A DNA stretch of 64,000 nucleotides from positions 1 through 64,000 of the forward strand of contig NZ_MDUX01000002.1 in NCBI RefSeq assembly GCF_014736495.1, written 5' to 3'. The translations under genes and the position numbers were made by a program. The notes beneath the pieces are model-generated. The model searched no databases, was not told the DNA's origin, and saw only the letters and a list, made by a program, of their open reading frames with translations. The stretch comes from Candidatus Dactylopiibacterium carminicum. GTDB lineage: Bacteria > Pseudomonadota > Gammaproteobacteria > Burkholderiales > Rhodocyclaceae. This document shows positions 29,907 to 39,675 of the stretch, piece after piece. Within the stretch, counting starts at the first letter, position 1. Each line of letters starts with the position of its first letter.

Positions 29907-30977
29907 ATGGAAATGCCCGGGAACGAAGACAACGGCAGCGGACGCCCGCGCCAGGCGGATGTCGCCAAAAAAGCGGGGGTTTCGCCCAGCACGGTATCCA
30001 AGGTCATCAGCGGCAGCCCGGGAATCAGCCAGGAATTGCGCAACCGCGTGCTCAACGCCATGCGGGAACTCGGTTATGACGTAGGCAATACCCGTGACAC
30101 AGTTGCCGCCAGCAAACGTATCAAGCTGGTGACCTTCTTCCAGTTCCTGACCCGCGAAAACAGTTACTTCCACTCCGAAGTCATCTGCGCCGTGCTGGCC
30201 GAATGCGAGCGCCTGGGCATCGAGATCGACACCGTGCTGCTCAATCGCGACAGCGACAACGATCTGGAACAGTACGTCACCAGGCTGGAGGCTGGCCGCG
30301 CCGATGGTGTCCTTTTCGTCGGCCTGGACATGCCGGAGATCCTGCAGCCGGTACGCGATCTGGGGTTGCCGGCCGTAATCATCAACGGCACCGATCCACA
30401 ATCCGAATTCGACTGCCTGGCACCCGCGCTACGCGAGGGCAGCCGTATGGCCACACGCCACCTGATCGAGCTGGGGCACCGGGAGATCGTGCACGTCACG
30501 CATCTGTACCGGAACATCATCCATCGCCGCATGGAAGGCTTCAAGGAAGCGCTGGAAGAGGCCGGGCTGCCCTTTTCACCGGAACGCAATGTCATCGACA
30601 TCGATCATGACAGCCACTTTTCTTCCGACAAGGCCGCTGACCTCATCTGCTCACTGATCCAGGCAGGCAAGCTCACCGCCACGGCGATCTTCTGCGTCTC
30701 GGACTACACCGCGTTCGGCGTCATCCAGGGCATCCAGCGCGCCGGCAAACGCGTGCCGGAAGATTTCTCGGTCGTCAGCTTCGACGATCTCCCGCTGGCA
30801 CAGCTGTGCTCGCCCACACTGACCTCGGTGGGCGTGGACCGCGTGGCACTTGGCCGGCTCGCAGTGCAACGCTTGATCGACCGCTGGCAGAACCCGGACG
30901 GCCCGGCCCTTCGCATTGAGGTCGGAGCACGCCTGAGCGAACGCAACAGTTCCCGCGCCCTCGAGGCGGGCGCCTGA
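29907..30977 (+). CDS. LacI-family regulator of the alginate locus
   Basis: A 356-residue repressor. The DNA-binding part is near residues 15-65 (QADVAKKAGVSPSTVSKVISGSPGIS) and the rest is a periplasmic-binding-like sensor domain (IKLVTFFQFLTREN, then VVSFDDLPLAQLCSPTLTSV). AGGAGA lies 7 bases before the ATG at 29907. It stands between the importer/lyase operon and the PL5 gene, and probably responds to an alginate breakdown product such as DEH or KDG. The ligand is inferred from position. Confidence 0.88.
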   Translation: MEMPGNEDNGSGRPRQADVAKKAGVSPSTVSKVISGSPGISQELRNRVLNAMRELGYDVGNTRDTVAASKRIKLVTFFQFLTRENSYFHSEVICAVLAECERLGIEIDTVLLNRDSDNDLEQYVTRLEAGRADGVLFVGLDMPEILQPVRDLGLPAVIINGTDPQSEFDCLAPALREGSRMATRHLIELGHREIVHVTHLYRNIIHRRMEGFKEALEEAGLPFSPERNVIDIDHDSHFSSDKAADLICSLIQAGKLTATAIFCVSDYTAFGVIQGIQRAGKRVPEDFSVVSFDDLPLAQLCSPTLTSVGVDRVALGRLAVQRLIDRWQNPDGPALRIEVGARLSERNSSRALEAGA

Positions 30978-30993
30978 TAACCAGGAGAAAAGC

Positions 30994-32172
30994 ATGAACC
31001 CGATGGATTGCCATCCCGAACGAATTGCCGCACCTCTCCGCCGGGTGTTGCTGGGCATCGGCCTGTGCCTGGGCAGCCTGTGCGCCGCCCAGCAGGCCCA
31101 GGCTCACTCCTTCGAGCAAGCCGTGGTGAAAGACCCCACGGCCTCCTTCATCGATGTGCCGGCACGCCGTGCCTACCTTCAGAAGGCCGTCACCGAAGGA
31201 CAGCTGGACGACCGCCTGCGCAGCGCGCTGCCGGCAATCGAAGACTGCCGCAGCACGCCGCGAATCCAGGCGCAGACCGGTCCGATGGTGATCCCCTCCC
31301 GGTACCTCTCCGGCAACACCGGGGCCATCCATCCCGACTATGAACGCGTGGTCGCGCTTTACCGGGATTTCGAGGATTCACTGGGCAGACTCTCCTCACT
31401 CTATGTACTGACCGGTAACTCCGACTACGCCGGTTGCGTGCTCGATCAGCTGGCTGACTGGGCCGATGCGGGCGCGCTGCTCGATTACACCCCGTCGGAA
31501 CGCAAGCAGGCGTGGTACCAGACGGAATGGTCGGTCGGCGTGGCTGCGATGTCGCTGTCCCTGGTGATCACCGATCCGGCGCTCGACGCCGGCAAGAAGA
31601 CACGCGTACTGGACTGGCTCAAACGCGTCTCGTACAAGCAGATCAGCGAACCCGGCGCGGACATCAGTTGCTGCAACAACCACTCTTACTGGCGCGGGCT
31701 GCAGGCCACGATGATCGGCGCACTCACCGGAGACGATGCGCTGTATCGCTGGGGCCTCGGACGCTATGCCCAAGGCATCGGCCAGATCGCAGCAGACGGC
31801 AGCTTCCCGCTGGAGATGACGCGCCGTGAGCAAGCGCTGCACTACCAGAACTATGCCCTGCAACCGCTGACGATGATTGCGCAGATCGCTTCGCGCCAGG
31901 GACTGGACCTCTACGCTTACCGCGAGAACGGCCGCGACATCCATGACGCCGTGCGCTTCACGCTGGCCGCCATCCAGGATGAAACCCTGATCGCCCGTCA
32001 TGCCAGCGAGAAGCAGAACCGCCGTGCCTTTGCCGCCGGTCGTGGCGATCTCGCCTGGATGGAGTACTACCGCACCCGCTTCCCGCTGCCGGATCTCGGC
32101 CCATTGCTATCGAAGCCTTTCTTCTACCCACGCAATGGCGGTGCCGTGACGCTGTTCGTCTACACGCCCTGA
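30994..32172 (+). CDS. algL: PL5 alginate lyase, periplasmic
   Basis: A 392-residue mannuronate-type lyase with a signal peptide ending near AQAH. Family catalytic residues are visible with the AlgL spacing: Asn229-His230 in NNHSYW, Arg277 and Tyr284 in RREQALHYQNYA (54 residues from His to Tyr, as in Pseudomonas AlgL). AGGAGA precedes the ATG. It lies 16 bases after the LacI gene, so the two are cotranscribed. In alginate producers AlgL clears misdirected polymer, but with no biosynthetic genes here a catabolic role fits better. Confidence 0.93.
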   Translation: MNPMDCHPERIAAPLRRVLLGIGLCLGSLCAAQQAQAHSFEQAVVKDPTASFIDVPARRAYLQKAVTEGQLDDRLRSALPAIEDCRSTPRIQAQTGPMVIPSRYLSGNTGAIHPDYERVVALYRDFEDSLGRLSSLYVLTGNSDYAGCVLDQLADWADAGALLDYTPSERKQAWYQTEWSVGVAAMSLSLVITDPALDAGKKTRVLDWLKRVSYKQISEPGADISCCNNHSYWRGLQATMIGALTGDDALYRWGLGRYAQGIGQIAADGSFPLEMTRREQALHYQNYALQPLTMIAQIASRQGLDLYAYRENGRDIHDAVRFTLAAIQDETLIARHASEKQNRRAFAAGRGDLAWMEYYRTRFPLPDLGPLLSKPFFYPRNGGAVTLFVYTP

Positions 32173-32251
32173 CCCCGAATACATCGTCCAGCGCCAAAGC
32201 CGCGCGCGTGTGGAATCAACAGACCCGGCGAATGCGCCAGGCCATCGTCAC

Positions 32252-32287
32252 CCATCGGCTGTAGTGGCCGACGTGTGCAGCCGATGG
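32252..32287 (+). terminator. Hairpin after algL
   Basis: A perfect 10-bp inverted repeat, CCATCGGCTG / CAGCCGATGG, with a 16-base loop, about 80 bases past the algL stop. No T run follows, so termination here is only possible, not shown. Confidence 0.35.
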
Positions 32288-32375
32288 CACACTTCGCCGT
32301 GCGGTGCGCGGGATCGCGCGCCGGGGTGGTGTATCCACCCGCCTGCAGAGACCGCCAAGGTCCGCTCTCCTTCCG

Positions 32376-33733
32376 ATGAAGATATCCATCCGCCCAGACG
32401 TCCTGCGTCTGACCCTGCCCGTTCTGTTCGAGCAGTTCTTCGTGCATCTGCTCGGCACCGTCAACACCATCATGGCCTCACGCCTGGGCAAGGAGGCGGT
32501 TTCCGCCATCGGCATGGTGGATTCCATCAACGCCGTGATCAATGCGTTGCTCTCGGCACTCGCCATCGGCGCCACGGTGGTGGTGGCGCAATCCGTGGGG
32601 CGGGGCAATCGCATCCGCGCGGGTGCGGGCGCCTGGCATGCGCTGGCAGCCGGCACGCTCTTCGCCGGTGTCGTGGCGCTGCTGCTGATCGTCGCGCGCG
32701 GCCCGGTGCTGCATTTGCTGTATCGCGGCATCGATGCCGAAGTGATGGCACACATGGAGACTTATCTCGGCATCAGTGCGCTGGCCTTCCCGCTCACCGC
32801 GCTGACCGTGATCGGCTGCGGCGCCTTGCGCGGCGCTGGGGAAACCGCTTCGACGATGAAGGTGAACACCCTCATCAACATCCTCAACGTGGTGTTCAGC
32901 TACGTGCTGATCTACGGCGTGCAATTGCCCCTGGGGCCATTCCAGCTTGTCGTCCCGGCTTTCGGCGTAGCGGGAGCCGCCGCCGGCCTGGCGCTGGCAC
33001 GCCTGGGCGGCGTGCTCTATCTGGCCCGCACGCTGCAGTTCCAGCATGACGTACTACCGCTGGGACGAGCCCGCGACTGGCGCTTCGACGCGACACTGCT
33101 ACGTGCGGTATTTGCCATCGGCATTCCCGCCAGCCTGGAATCCCTGGTGTTCAACGGCGGCAAGCTGGCGGTGCAGGTGTTCATCGTCAGCATGGGCACG
33201 GTAGCCATTGCAGCCAATTACATCGCCTTCTCGATTTCCAACCTGATCAACATTCCCGGTGCGGCGCTGGCCGTCGGCCTCACCACACTGGTCGGCCACG
33301 ATGCCGGGCGTGGCGATTACACCGCGGCCCGTCACACCATGTGGCACGTGCTGCGCGTCTCATGGGTCTGTATGGCGGTGATCGGCGTGCTCTTCATCCC
33401 GCTAGCCCCCGCCGTGGTCGGCCTGTATTCGCCCGACCCCGACGTGATCGACACCGGCTCCCTGCTGGTACGCATGAACTGCGTATTCCTGATCTGCTAC
33501 CCCACCACCTTCGTGTTGCCCAACGGCCTCAAGGGCGCGGGCGATGCCACTTACACGCTGATCACCACAATCATCGGCATGCTGCTGTTCCGCCTGCTGC
33601 TGGCTACCTGTTGGGCGTAACGCTGGGCTTCGGTGTGGTGGGTGTGTGGTGCGGGATCATCGCAGACTGGTTCGTGCGCAGTGCGCTGTACGTGCACCGC
33701 CTGTACGGCACGCGCTGGCAGCGCGCAGGCTAG
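32376..33733 (+). pseudogene. MATE-family efflux protein, frameshifted near the 3' end
   Basis: A multidrug/toxin exporter of about 451 residues with twelve expected membrane segments (for example EQFFVHLLGTVNTIMASRLG near the start). The ATG at 32376 is chosen from homology. The frame hits a stop at 33620, but the next frame continues with typical MATE sequence (LGVTLGFGVVGVWCGIIADW) to 33733. One missing G at 33602-33603 (GG instead of GGG) restores a single frame. Whether it belongs to the alginate unit is unclear; a 200-base gap separates it from algL. Confidence 0.82.
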
Positions 33734-34158
33734 GCACCCCGCGGATCCGGGCAAGGCTTCTGTGTCTTCGAGGCGCAGCCCTCGCTGGGCGCGGCGACGT
33801 TCGCCACCTGCAGCAAATGGCGCCGCAGCAATGCCTCGTTGAATCCGACCAGACGCGTGCCATCTTCCAGCGCGATCAGCGGCCGCCGGATCAGCAGGGG
33901 AGTCGCCAGGAGCAGATCGATGGCCTCCCCTGACTGCACTGCCTCGGGGCAGATCAGCCCGTCACGCACCGCAGGCGCCGAGCGGTTGAACCATTCAGCC
34001 ACGGGCAAAGCCCTCAGCCACTCCAGCAGTACCTCGCGCGTCCAGGGCCACTCCAGCAGGCTGCGCACCTCCAGCACATGCCCGCCAGCCTCCAGCCAGG
34101 CCTTCTGTTTCGCGTTACCGCTGCAACCGGGTTTCTCGTAGAAAACAATACGCGCCAT
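33730..34158 (-). CDS. ArsC/Spx-like, nitrogenase-associated family protein
   Basis: A 142-residue thioredoxin-fold protein of the ArsC group, closest to the so-called nitrogenase-associated subfamily. The first strand and Cys loop read IVFYEKPGCSGNAKQ. The conserved proline block is PLLIRRPLIALEDGTRLVGF. AAGGAGG lies upstream of the ATG at 34158. Its stop shares a CTAG with the stop of the converging MATE gene. Reductase activity is not established for this subfamily, and no nif genes are nearby. Confidence 0.78.
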   Translation of the reverse strand: MARIVFYEKPGCSGNAKQKAWLEAGGHVLEVRSLLEWPWTREVLLEWLRALPVAEWFNRSAPAVRDGLICPEAVQSGEAIDLLLATPLLIRRPLIALEDGTRLVGFNEALLRRHLLQVANVAAPSEGCASKTQKPCPDPRGA

Positions 34159-34342
34159 TCCAGCGCCCTCCTTGATAGAGCCAATGGGGCCACTGGCTAC
34201 AAGCAAGAAGCCTGCGCATGTTGCATGAGCAGAAAATTCCGAGCATCGCGGCAGCCATTGCGGATGTGTGTGACAAAATTTTCCGCCCCTTGAAGGCGGC
34301 AATGACCGACACCTGTGCGGGAATGACGTAGCATCCTTGGCC

Positions 34343-34389
34343 TGAAGACGACCTCACCCACCGTGGGAACCACATCCGGGACGGCCCGG
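34343..34389 (+). ncRNA. Guanidine-II (mini-ykkC) riboswitch
   Basis: Two small hairpins with the class-defining ACGR loops. TGAAG-ACGA-CCTCA lies at 34343-34356 (one A-C mismatch), and the perfect CCGGG-ACGG-CCCGG at 34376-34389, 19 bases apart. A ribosome binding site (AAAGGAG) and the start of a Gdx/SugE exporter gene follow within 30 bases. This class binds two guanidinium ions and turns on translation of guanidinium exporters. Confidence 0.85.
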
Positions 34390-34414
34390 CGCTTTCATGC
34401 AAAGGAGAGCCGCC

Positions 34415-34729
34415 ATGGCTTGGATCCTGTTGACGCTTGCCGGCCTGCTCGAAGTCGCCTGGGCCTTTTCGATGAAGCTTTCCAACGGCTTCACCCGACT
34501 GGGGCCTTCACTTTTCACCTTCGTGGCGATGGTGGCCAGCTTCGCGCTGTTGTCCATCTCGATGAAGACCCTCCCCCTCGGCACGGCCTACACCATCTGG
34601 ACCGGTATCGGTGCCGTGGGCGCTTTCCTGGTCGGTATCCTGATCCTGGGTGAGCCTGCCAGTGCGATGCGGCTCATTGCCGCGGCGCTGATCGTGAGTG
34701 GTCTTCTGCTGATGAAGTTTTCCTCATGA
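34415..34729 (+). CDS. gdx: Guanidinium exporter of the SMR family
   Basis: A 104-residue four-helix membrane protein of the Gdx (formerly SugE) subtype. Visible blocks are AWILLTLAGLLEVAWAFSMKLS (with the essential Glu in LLEVAW), TLPLGTAYTIWTGIGAVGAF and ILGEPAS. The protein works as a dual-topology dimer exchanging guanidinium for protons. The ATG at 34415, with GGAG upstream, is preferred over 34397. The guanidine-II riboswitch just upstream supports the substrate. Confidence 0.93.
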   Translation: MAWILLTLAGLLEVAWAFSMKLSNGFTRLGPSLFTFVAMVASFALLSISMKTLPLGTAYTIWTGIGAVGAFLVGILILGEPASAMRLIAAALIVSGLLLMKFSS

Positions 34730-34764
34730 GCCCACGCCGGTGACGGCATGGTGGCCTGTCGCGT

Positions 34765-36438
34765 TCAGCAATCGATGATCGCGATACGCCCCTTGCCGTC
34801 CTTTTTGACCTGGTACATGGTTTCGTCCGCCTTCTGCAGTAAAGTGTCCGCTGAAAGCTCACAGCCGGGCCGGTAGATCGCCACGGCGATGCTGGCACCA
34901 ACCCGTACCCTGTTGTGGCCCAGATCGATTGGCAGGCAGATCTCCGCCAGCGCTTTCTCCGCCAGGCGGCTGGCATCATCGTCCCGTTTCAGCCCCTCAA
35001 GCACGATCACGAATTCATCACCAGCCAGACGCACGACCAGATCGGTACCCCGCACGAGCTGTTGCAGACGCCTGGCGATCACTTTCAGCAGCTCATCGCC
35101 CGCCTCGTGCCCGAAGCTGTCATTGACCTTCTTGAAGCCATCCAGATCAATGAACAGCAAGGCCATCGGATCCCCCGAGCGGTAGGTTCGACCGATGGAG
35201 CGCGGCAGCAGAATGGAAAGCTGGCGACGATTTGCCAGCCCCGTCAGCGGATCCTGGGTTGCCTCGCGCTCCAGCAGTTCCTCGAAGCGCTTCTGCTCGG
35301 AAATGTCCGCAATGAAACCCACAAAGAAGATCTGATCATCCACGCGCACCTCACCAACCGCGAGACGGATCGGAAACACCGTCCCGTCCCTGCGCTTGGC
35401 GGTCGTCTCGCGGCCGATGCCGATCACTCTCGCCGGGCCACCTCCCAGATAGCTGTTCAGATACTGTGCATGATGGGAATGGTGGGGCTCGGGCATCAGC
35501 ATCGTCACGTTGTTCCCGATCATCTCTTCCGGCATCCAGCCAAACAGGCGCGTGACCGAGGGATTCACGGAAAGCATGGTGCCTCGTGGATCGATGGTGA
35601 TCACGCCATCCACGGCCGTGTCGAAGATCGCCTTCTGGCAGGACTCGCTCAGACGTAGCTGCTTGTAGAGCATGTGGAAACGCAGGAACAGGTTGCCCGC
35701 AAGCACCGCACTGGCAAGCACCAGCGTCACGATGGTGATGGTGAGGACCAGGTCGATATCCAGCTCATGCACGTAGCCAGGATCGTCCTCGCCGACGAAC
35801 CGCGCAGCGCCCATGGCCACGTAGTGCATGGCCGCAACGGCCAGCCCGAGCACCACTCCGCTGAGCATGGTGATCACGGGCTTGGCGAGCCTGCCGTGCT
35901 GACGCAGGCCGAAGCGAAGCCACAAGGCGAACCAGGCAAAAGTGACCGAAACAACCAGCGACGCGATGAACCACCGGGGGTCGTAACGCAGCTGGGGGGC
36001 CATTTCCATGGCAGCCATGCCGACATAGTGCATTTCACCGATGCCTGCCCCCATCAGAACACCCCCTGCCATCAACTGGTAGCGATCCACATGCTCGCGG
36101 GCCAGCATCTCCAGCGCGATCCAGAACGCCAGTACGGCCGGCACGATGGAGACCGCGGTCAGGGCGACGTTGTAATTGATGGCGGTACAGAGGCTGAAGG
36201 CCAGCATGCCGATGAAATGCATCGACCAGATGCCGATCCCCTGTGCGACTGACCCTGTCAGCAAGGTCAGGTGACGATAGCTGGGAGTGCGGATTTCCCT
36301 GGCGATGCCCGCAATCTGCATCGCGATGCTGCAGATCAGGATGGAGATCAGCACGGACAGCGTGACCAGCCGGAAGTCATACGCCCCCAGCATCAACAGG
36401 GATGGGGTCTCCCCCATCCAGAAGAACCGCTCCAGCAT
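34765..36438 (-). CDS. MHYT-PAS-GGDEF diguanylate cyclase
   Basis: A 557-residue membrane protein. Residues about 15-235 form a seven-helix MHYT sensor with three marker motifs (SMHFIGM, EMHYVGM, AMHYVAM), thought to bind metal or gas. A PAS domain follows (IFDTAVDGVITIDPRGTML), then a GGDEF domain with the active-site variant AGDEF and an upstream inhibitory RGTD (RxxD) five residues before it. It probably makes cyclic di-GMP. AAGGGG lies 7 bases before the ATG at 36438. It converges with gdx. Confidence 0.9.
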   Translation of the reverse strand: MLERFFWMGETPSLLMLGAYDFRLVTLSVLISILICSIAMQIAGIAREIRTPSYRHLTLLTGSVAQGIGIWSMHFIGMLAFSLCTAINYNVALTAVSIVPAVLAFWIALEMLAREHVDRYQLMAGGVLMGAGIGEMHYVGMAAMEMAPQLRYDPRWFIASLVVSVTFAWFALWLRFGLRQHGRLAKPVITMLSGVVLGLAVAAMHYVAMGAARFVGEDDPGYVHELDIDLVLTITIVTLVLASAVLAGNLFLRFHMLYKQLRLSESCQKAIFDTAVDGVITIDPRGTMLSVNPSVTRLFGWMPEEMIGNNVTMLMPEPHHSHHAQYLNSYLGGGPARVIGIGRETTAKRRDGTVFPIRLAVGEVRVDDQIFFVGFIADISEQKRFEELLEREATQDPLTGLANRRQLSILLPRSIGRTYRSGDPMALLFIDLDGFKKVNDSFGHEAGDELLKVIARRLQQLVRGTDLVVRLAGDEFVIVLEGLKRDDDASRLAEKALAEICLPIDLGHNRVRVGASIAVAIYRPGCELSADTLLQKADETMYQVKKDGKGRIAIIDC

Positions 36439-36569
36439 CAGCATCCCCTTCCAGCAGCCAGCATGCCGCGCCAATTCATCGTGGATGACTCGTTATTCGA
36501 ACGCCCAGGCAGTCAGCCTGAGCATAAGCTCCTTCCTTACGGATACAAGGTCAATGACCTGAAAGGGAG

Positions 36570-36600
36570 CCCCTGCCCTCACGGTCGGGCATTTCAGGGG
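36570..36600 (-). terminator. Probable terminator of the PerM-type gene
   Basis: On the minus strand a bulged stem CCCCTG..GCCC / GGGC..CAGGGG lies right at the stop of the 36594-38419 gene and is followed by CTCCCTTTC. The T run is weak. Confidence 0.4.
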
Positions 36601-38419
36601 GCAATACCCACTTTATCTTCCGGGGAAAGCAGGCGGATTCCGATCTGTACCGCCTCCTGATAGCCACCGATCACTGCGTCCGCGCCGGCATCGGCAAGCG
36701 TCAGCTGTGCGACCGGATCATCCGCCTCGCCCAGCACGCGCATCACCACCAATCGTGCCTGTGGCAGCAGGCCGCGCAGCTCCGCGAGTACCTCGCCCAA
36801 TGCCTGTGCATGCGTCTCGGGCTCCACGCAGGTGATGAAGACCAGCGGAATGCCCTGCCCCTGCCCGGGCACGATCTCCTGCAACGACTCCCACGCCAGA
36901 TAACACGCCTCGATGCGTTCGTTGTGCAGCACATTGACCAGGATCCGTGCCGTGATGTCGGCAATGTCCCGCCCCACACCCGTCACCAGCACGGATTGCC
37001 CTGCGCGCGGCGCGGCGGGTCGCGTCATGGAGACCTGCGGATCAAGCACGGCACCGGCACGACGGCGCTTGCGCAGCGCGGGCTTGCGCGACATCGCATC
37101 GATCAGTGCCGACACGGCGCTGTTCATCCGCAACTGCTCGGCCTGCGTGACTTCATGCACCGAGAATTCCTCGTACCCCAGGCGGATGGAGGGCAGCACC
37201 ACCTGATCGGCAAACTGATGCAACGGCCGATCCTTGAGGAAACGCCGCAGCCCACGTACCAGCTCGGCAGAATCCCCGGCAAGGGCTCGCTGGTAGAAAC
37301 GCTCCACCTGGGTCAGCGCGGAAAGATCCCCGAGCAGGATCTCCAGGAAATTCAGGGCCGGCACATGACGCCCCGCCACCACCAGACACAGGGTCAGCGG
37401 TGTGGACAGGATCAGGCCCACCGGCCCCCACAGGGCACTCCAGAAGATCGCCGCGATCACCACCGAGAGCGGCGACAGGCCGGTGGAGTGGCCATACAGG
37501 CGCGGCTCCAGGAACTGTGCGATGACGATCTCGATGAACAGGTAGATCGCTGCCGTCAGCGCCATCAGCATCCAGCCATCCGAAGTCGCCGCGGCCATCA
37601 GCATGGCGGCGCCTGCCGCCAGCCAGATGCCGACGTAGGGAATGAAGCGCGACACCGCCGTCAGCGCGCCGAGGAACATCGCACCACTGAGCCCCGCCAG
37701 CCCCAACCCGAGCGCCACGAGGCTGCCGACCAGGGCATTCACCGCAAATTGCGAAACGAAGAAACGGGACAGGCGTTCGGTGGCATCGCTGATGGCCTGC
37801 GTCGTGGCGCGCAGATTGCCGCCGCTCATCAGGCGGATCATGCGATCCCGCAGGGATTCATAGTCGAGCAGGATGAAGATCAGCACGACCAGCACGATGC
37901 CTGCCGTCTGCAGGGGCGGCAGCACGGCTTCGGCGATCTTCGAGATCACCTCGAACGGCTTTGCGTGCGTCGGCACGATCTGCACCGGCGTGGGTGTCAG
38001 CCCTCCCGCCGTGGTCGTGGCGGATTCCGGCGAGAGCTGGCTGACCAGCCTGTCGGCCTGCGTGACGACGACATTCAACTTACCCAGCGTCAGCCGGTCC
38101 AGTGTCTGCAGCTTGTCGCGAATCGTCGACTCGTACTGCGGCAGGTTGCCGGCCAGGCGGATCGCCTGGCCACCGAGCGTCAGCCCCGCCACCGAAAAGC
38201 CCAGAAACAGCAGCAGCACGGAGATCGCCACAGCCTGCCGAGCCCCCAATGGCGCAGGCGGCGGATCAGGGGCGCCATCAACAAGGCCAGCACGATGGCC
38301 AGCGCGATCGGGATCAGCACATTGCGCCCGTAATCGAGCATCACCAGCAGGATGGCTGCACCGATCAGGCGCGGCAGTTGATCGGAGGCGGAGCGCGGAG
38401 CGTTACTTGTGCCGGACAT
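36594..38419 (-). pseudogene. AI-2E/PerM-family membrane protein with C-terminal Rossmann-like domain, frameshifted
   Basis: A protein of about 608 residues. The start (MSGTSNAPRSASDQLPRLIG) and first membrane segments are in one frame from 38419. After RRLRHWG the frame shifts, and the rest (RQAVAISVLLLFLGFSVAG onward) is in the next. A run of five C at 38243-38247 (five G on the coding strand) that should be six explains it exactly. The membrane part has the PerM/AI-2E features (PYVGIWLAAGAAMLMA, EPRLYGHSTGLSPLSVV). The last 180 residues resemble a cobalamin-type Rossmann fold without the usual ligand motif. The transport substrate is unknown; a role in AI-2 export is not implied by the family name. 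Confidence 0.78.
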
Positions 38420-38560
38420 GGAAGAAACCCATTCGAGGAATCAAGGCGCCAGGGCAGGCCTGCCGGCGCGAGCGTACGCATTGTGTACGAAGCGGACCGC
38501 CTGGGCGATGGCATGTCGGGTGACGCGATCGACACCACGTTCGCTCCTGTGGCCCCGGTG

Positions 38561-39466
38561 TCAGTCCTCGGCCTGCGTTTGGGCGAAACGCGCGGCCAGG
38601 AAGGCACGCAATTGCTGCACCACCGGCGTCAGCGCACTGCGATGCGCGGCCACGAGCTGCAAGGGTGCGGGCTGGCCCCAGCCTGACGGAAACAGCTCCA
38701 CCAGACGGCCAGCCGCGATATCCGACCCCAGATCCAGGCGGGATTTGTAGACCACGCCCAAGCCCGCCACAGCCCAGCGCCGCACGATGTCGGCATCGTC
38801 ACTGACGCGGTCGCCGCTGACCGGCACCGTGCGTACTCCCTCGGGCAGCTGGAAGCGCCAGCGCTCGTGTGTGTGCTCGCTCATCACGTAGCGCAGGCAG
38901 TTGTGGTGACGCAGATCGTCCGGCGCCAGCGGTCGGCCATGACGCGCCAGATACGCTGGCGCGGCGCACAGGCTGCGTCGGTTGTCCGGCACCAGTGGCA
39001 GTGCAACGAGGCTTGAATCCGCCAGCTGACCGTAACGCACGCTGGCGTCCAGCGCGTCGCGGAAGAAATCCGCCGTCTGATCGCTCAAGTGCAGATGCAG
39101 GCTCAGGCGCGGATGCAGTTGCTGGAATTCATCCAGCCAGCGCAGCAATACGTTGCGGCCAAGATCGGAAGGCATCGACAGACGCAGCGGGCCGGCGACC
39201 CCCGCGCGCCCTTCGGCCAACGCCTCCTGCCCGGAAGCGACGGCATCGAGGATGGCCTGTGCATGTGGCAGATAGCGCAGGCCGTCTTCAGACAAACGCA
39301 TGCGCCTGGTGGACCGCACGAAGAGCCGTATGCCCAGCGCGCGCTCCAGGCGCTGCACTGCGCCACTCGCCAGCGCCGGGCTGAGATCGAGTTCGCGCGC
39401 TGCCGCCGAGAAACTGCCGGCACGCGCCGCATGTACGAAAACCCGCAGATCGTCGAGGCGGATCAT
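38561..39466 (-). CDS. LysR-family regulator
   Basis: A 301-residue LysR protein with an N-terminal winged helix (LRVFVHAARAGSFSAAARELDLSPALASGAVQRLE) and a DhcR/PA-type effector domain (SLCAAPAYLARHGRPL). The ATG at 39466 is chosen because the motif starts there. It diverges from the zinc-type oxidoreductase gene at 39573, which it probably regulates, although that target is now broken by an insertion element. Confidence 0.88.
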   Translation of the reverse strand: MIRLDDLRVFVHAARAGSFSAAARELDLSPALASGAVQRLERALGIRLFVRSTRRMRLSEDGLRYLPHAQAILDAVASGQEALAEGRAGVAGPLRLSMPSDLGRNVLLRWLDEFQQLHPRLSLHLHLSDQTADFFRDALDASVRYGQLADSSLVALPLVPDNRRSLCAAPAYLARHGRPLAPDDLRHHNCLRYVMSEHTHERWRFQLPEGVRTVPVSGDRVSDDADIVRRWAVAGLGVVYKSRLDLGSDIAAGRLVELFPSGWGQPAPLQLVAAHRSALTPVVQQLRAFLAARFAQTQAED

Positions 39467-39675
39467 TTTCGTTTTTCTTTTGAAAGTATTTTCGGATATT
39501 GCCTGTTTCCCGCGAAGAATCAAACGCGCAGGATGCGCTTACCCCAACCCGCTGATTGCCAAGGAGCCTCCTCATGAAAGCCATCGGTTTCCACCAGCCT
39601 CTGCCCATCGACCACGCCGAGGCGCTGGTCGACCTCGAACTGCCTGCCCCCGTCGCCACGGGGCATGACCTGCTA

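Noticed and set aside
30994..32172. Alginate biosynthesis locus because algL is present
   Set aside because: No alg8/alg44/algE-type synthesis genes are seen. All neighbours are for uptake and breakdown.
36594..38419. Naming the PerM-type protein an AI-2 exporter
   Set aside because: The family name rests on a few members. No quorum-sensing gene is nearby, and the family includes proteins with other roles.
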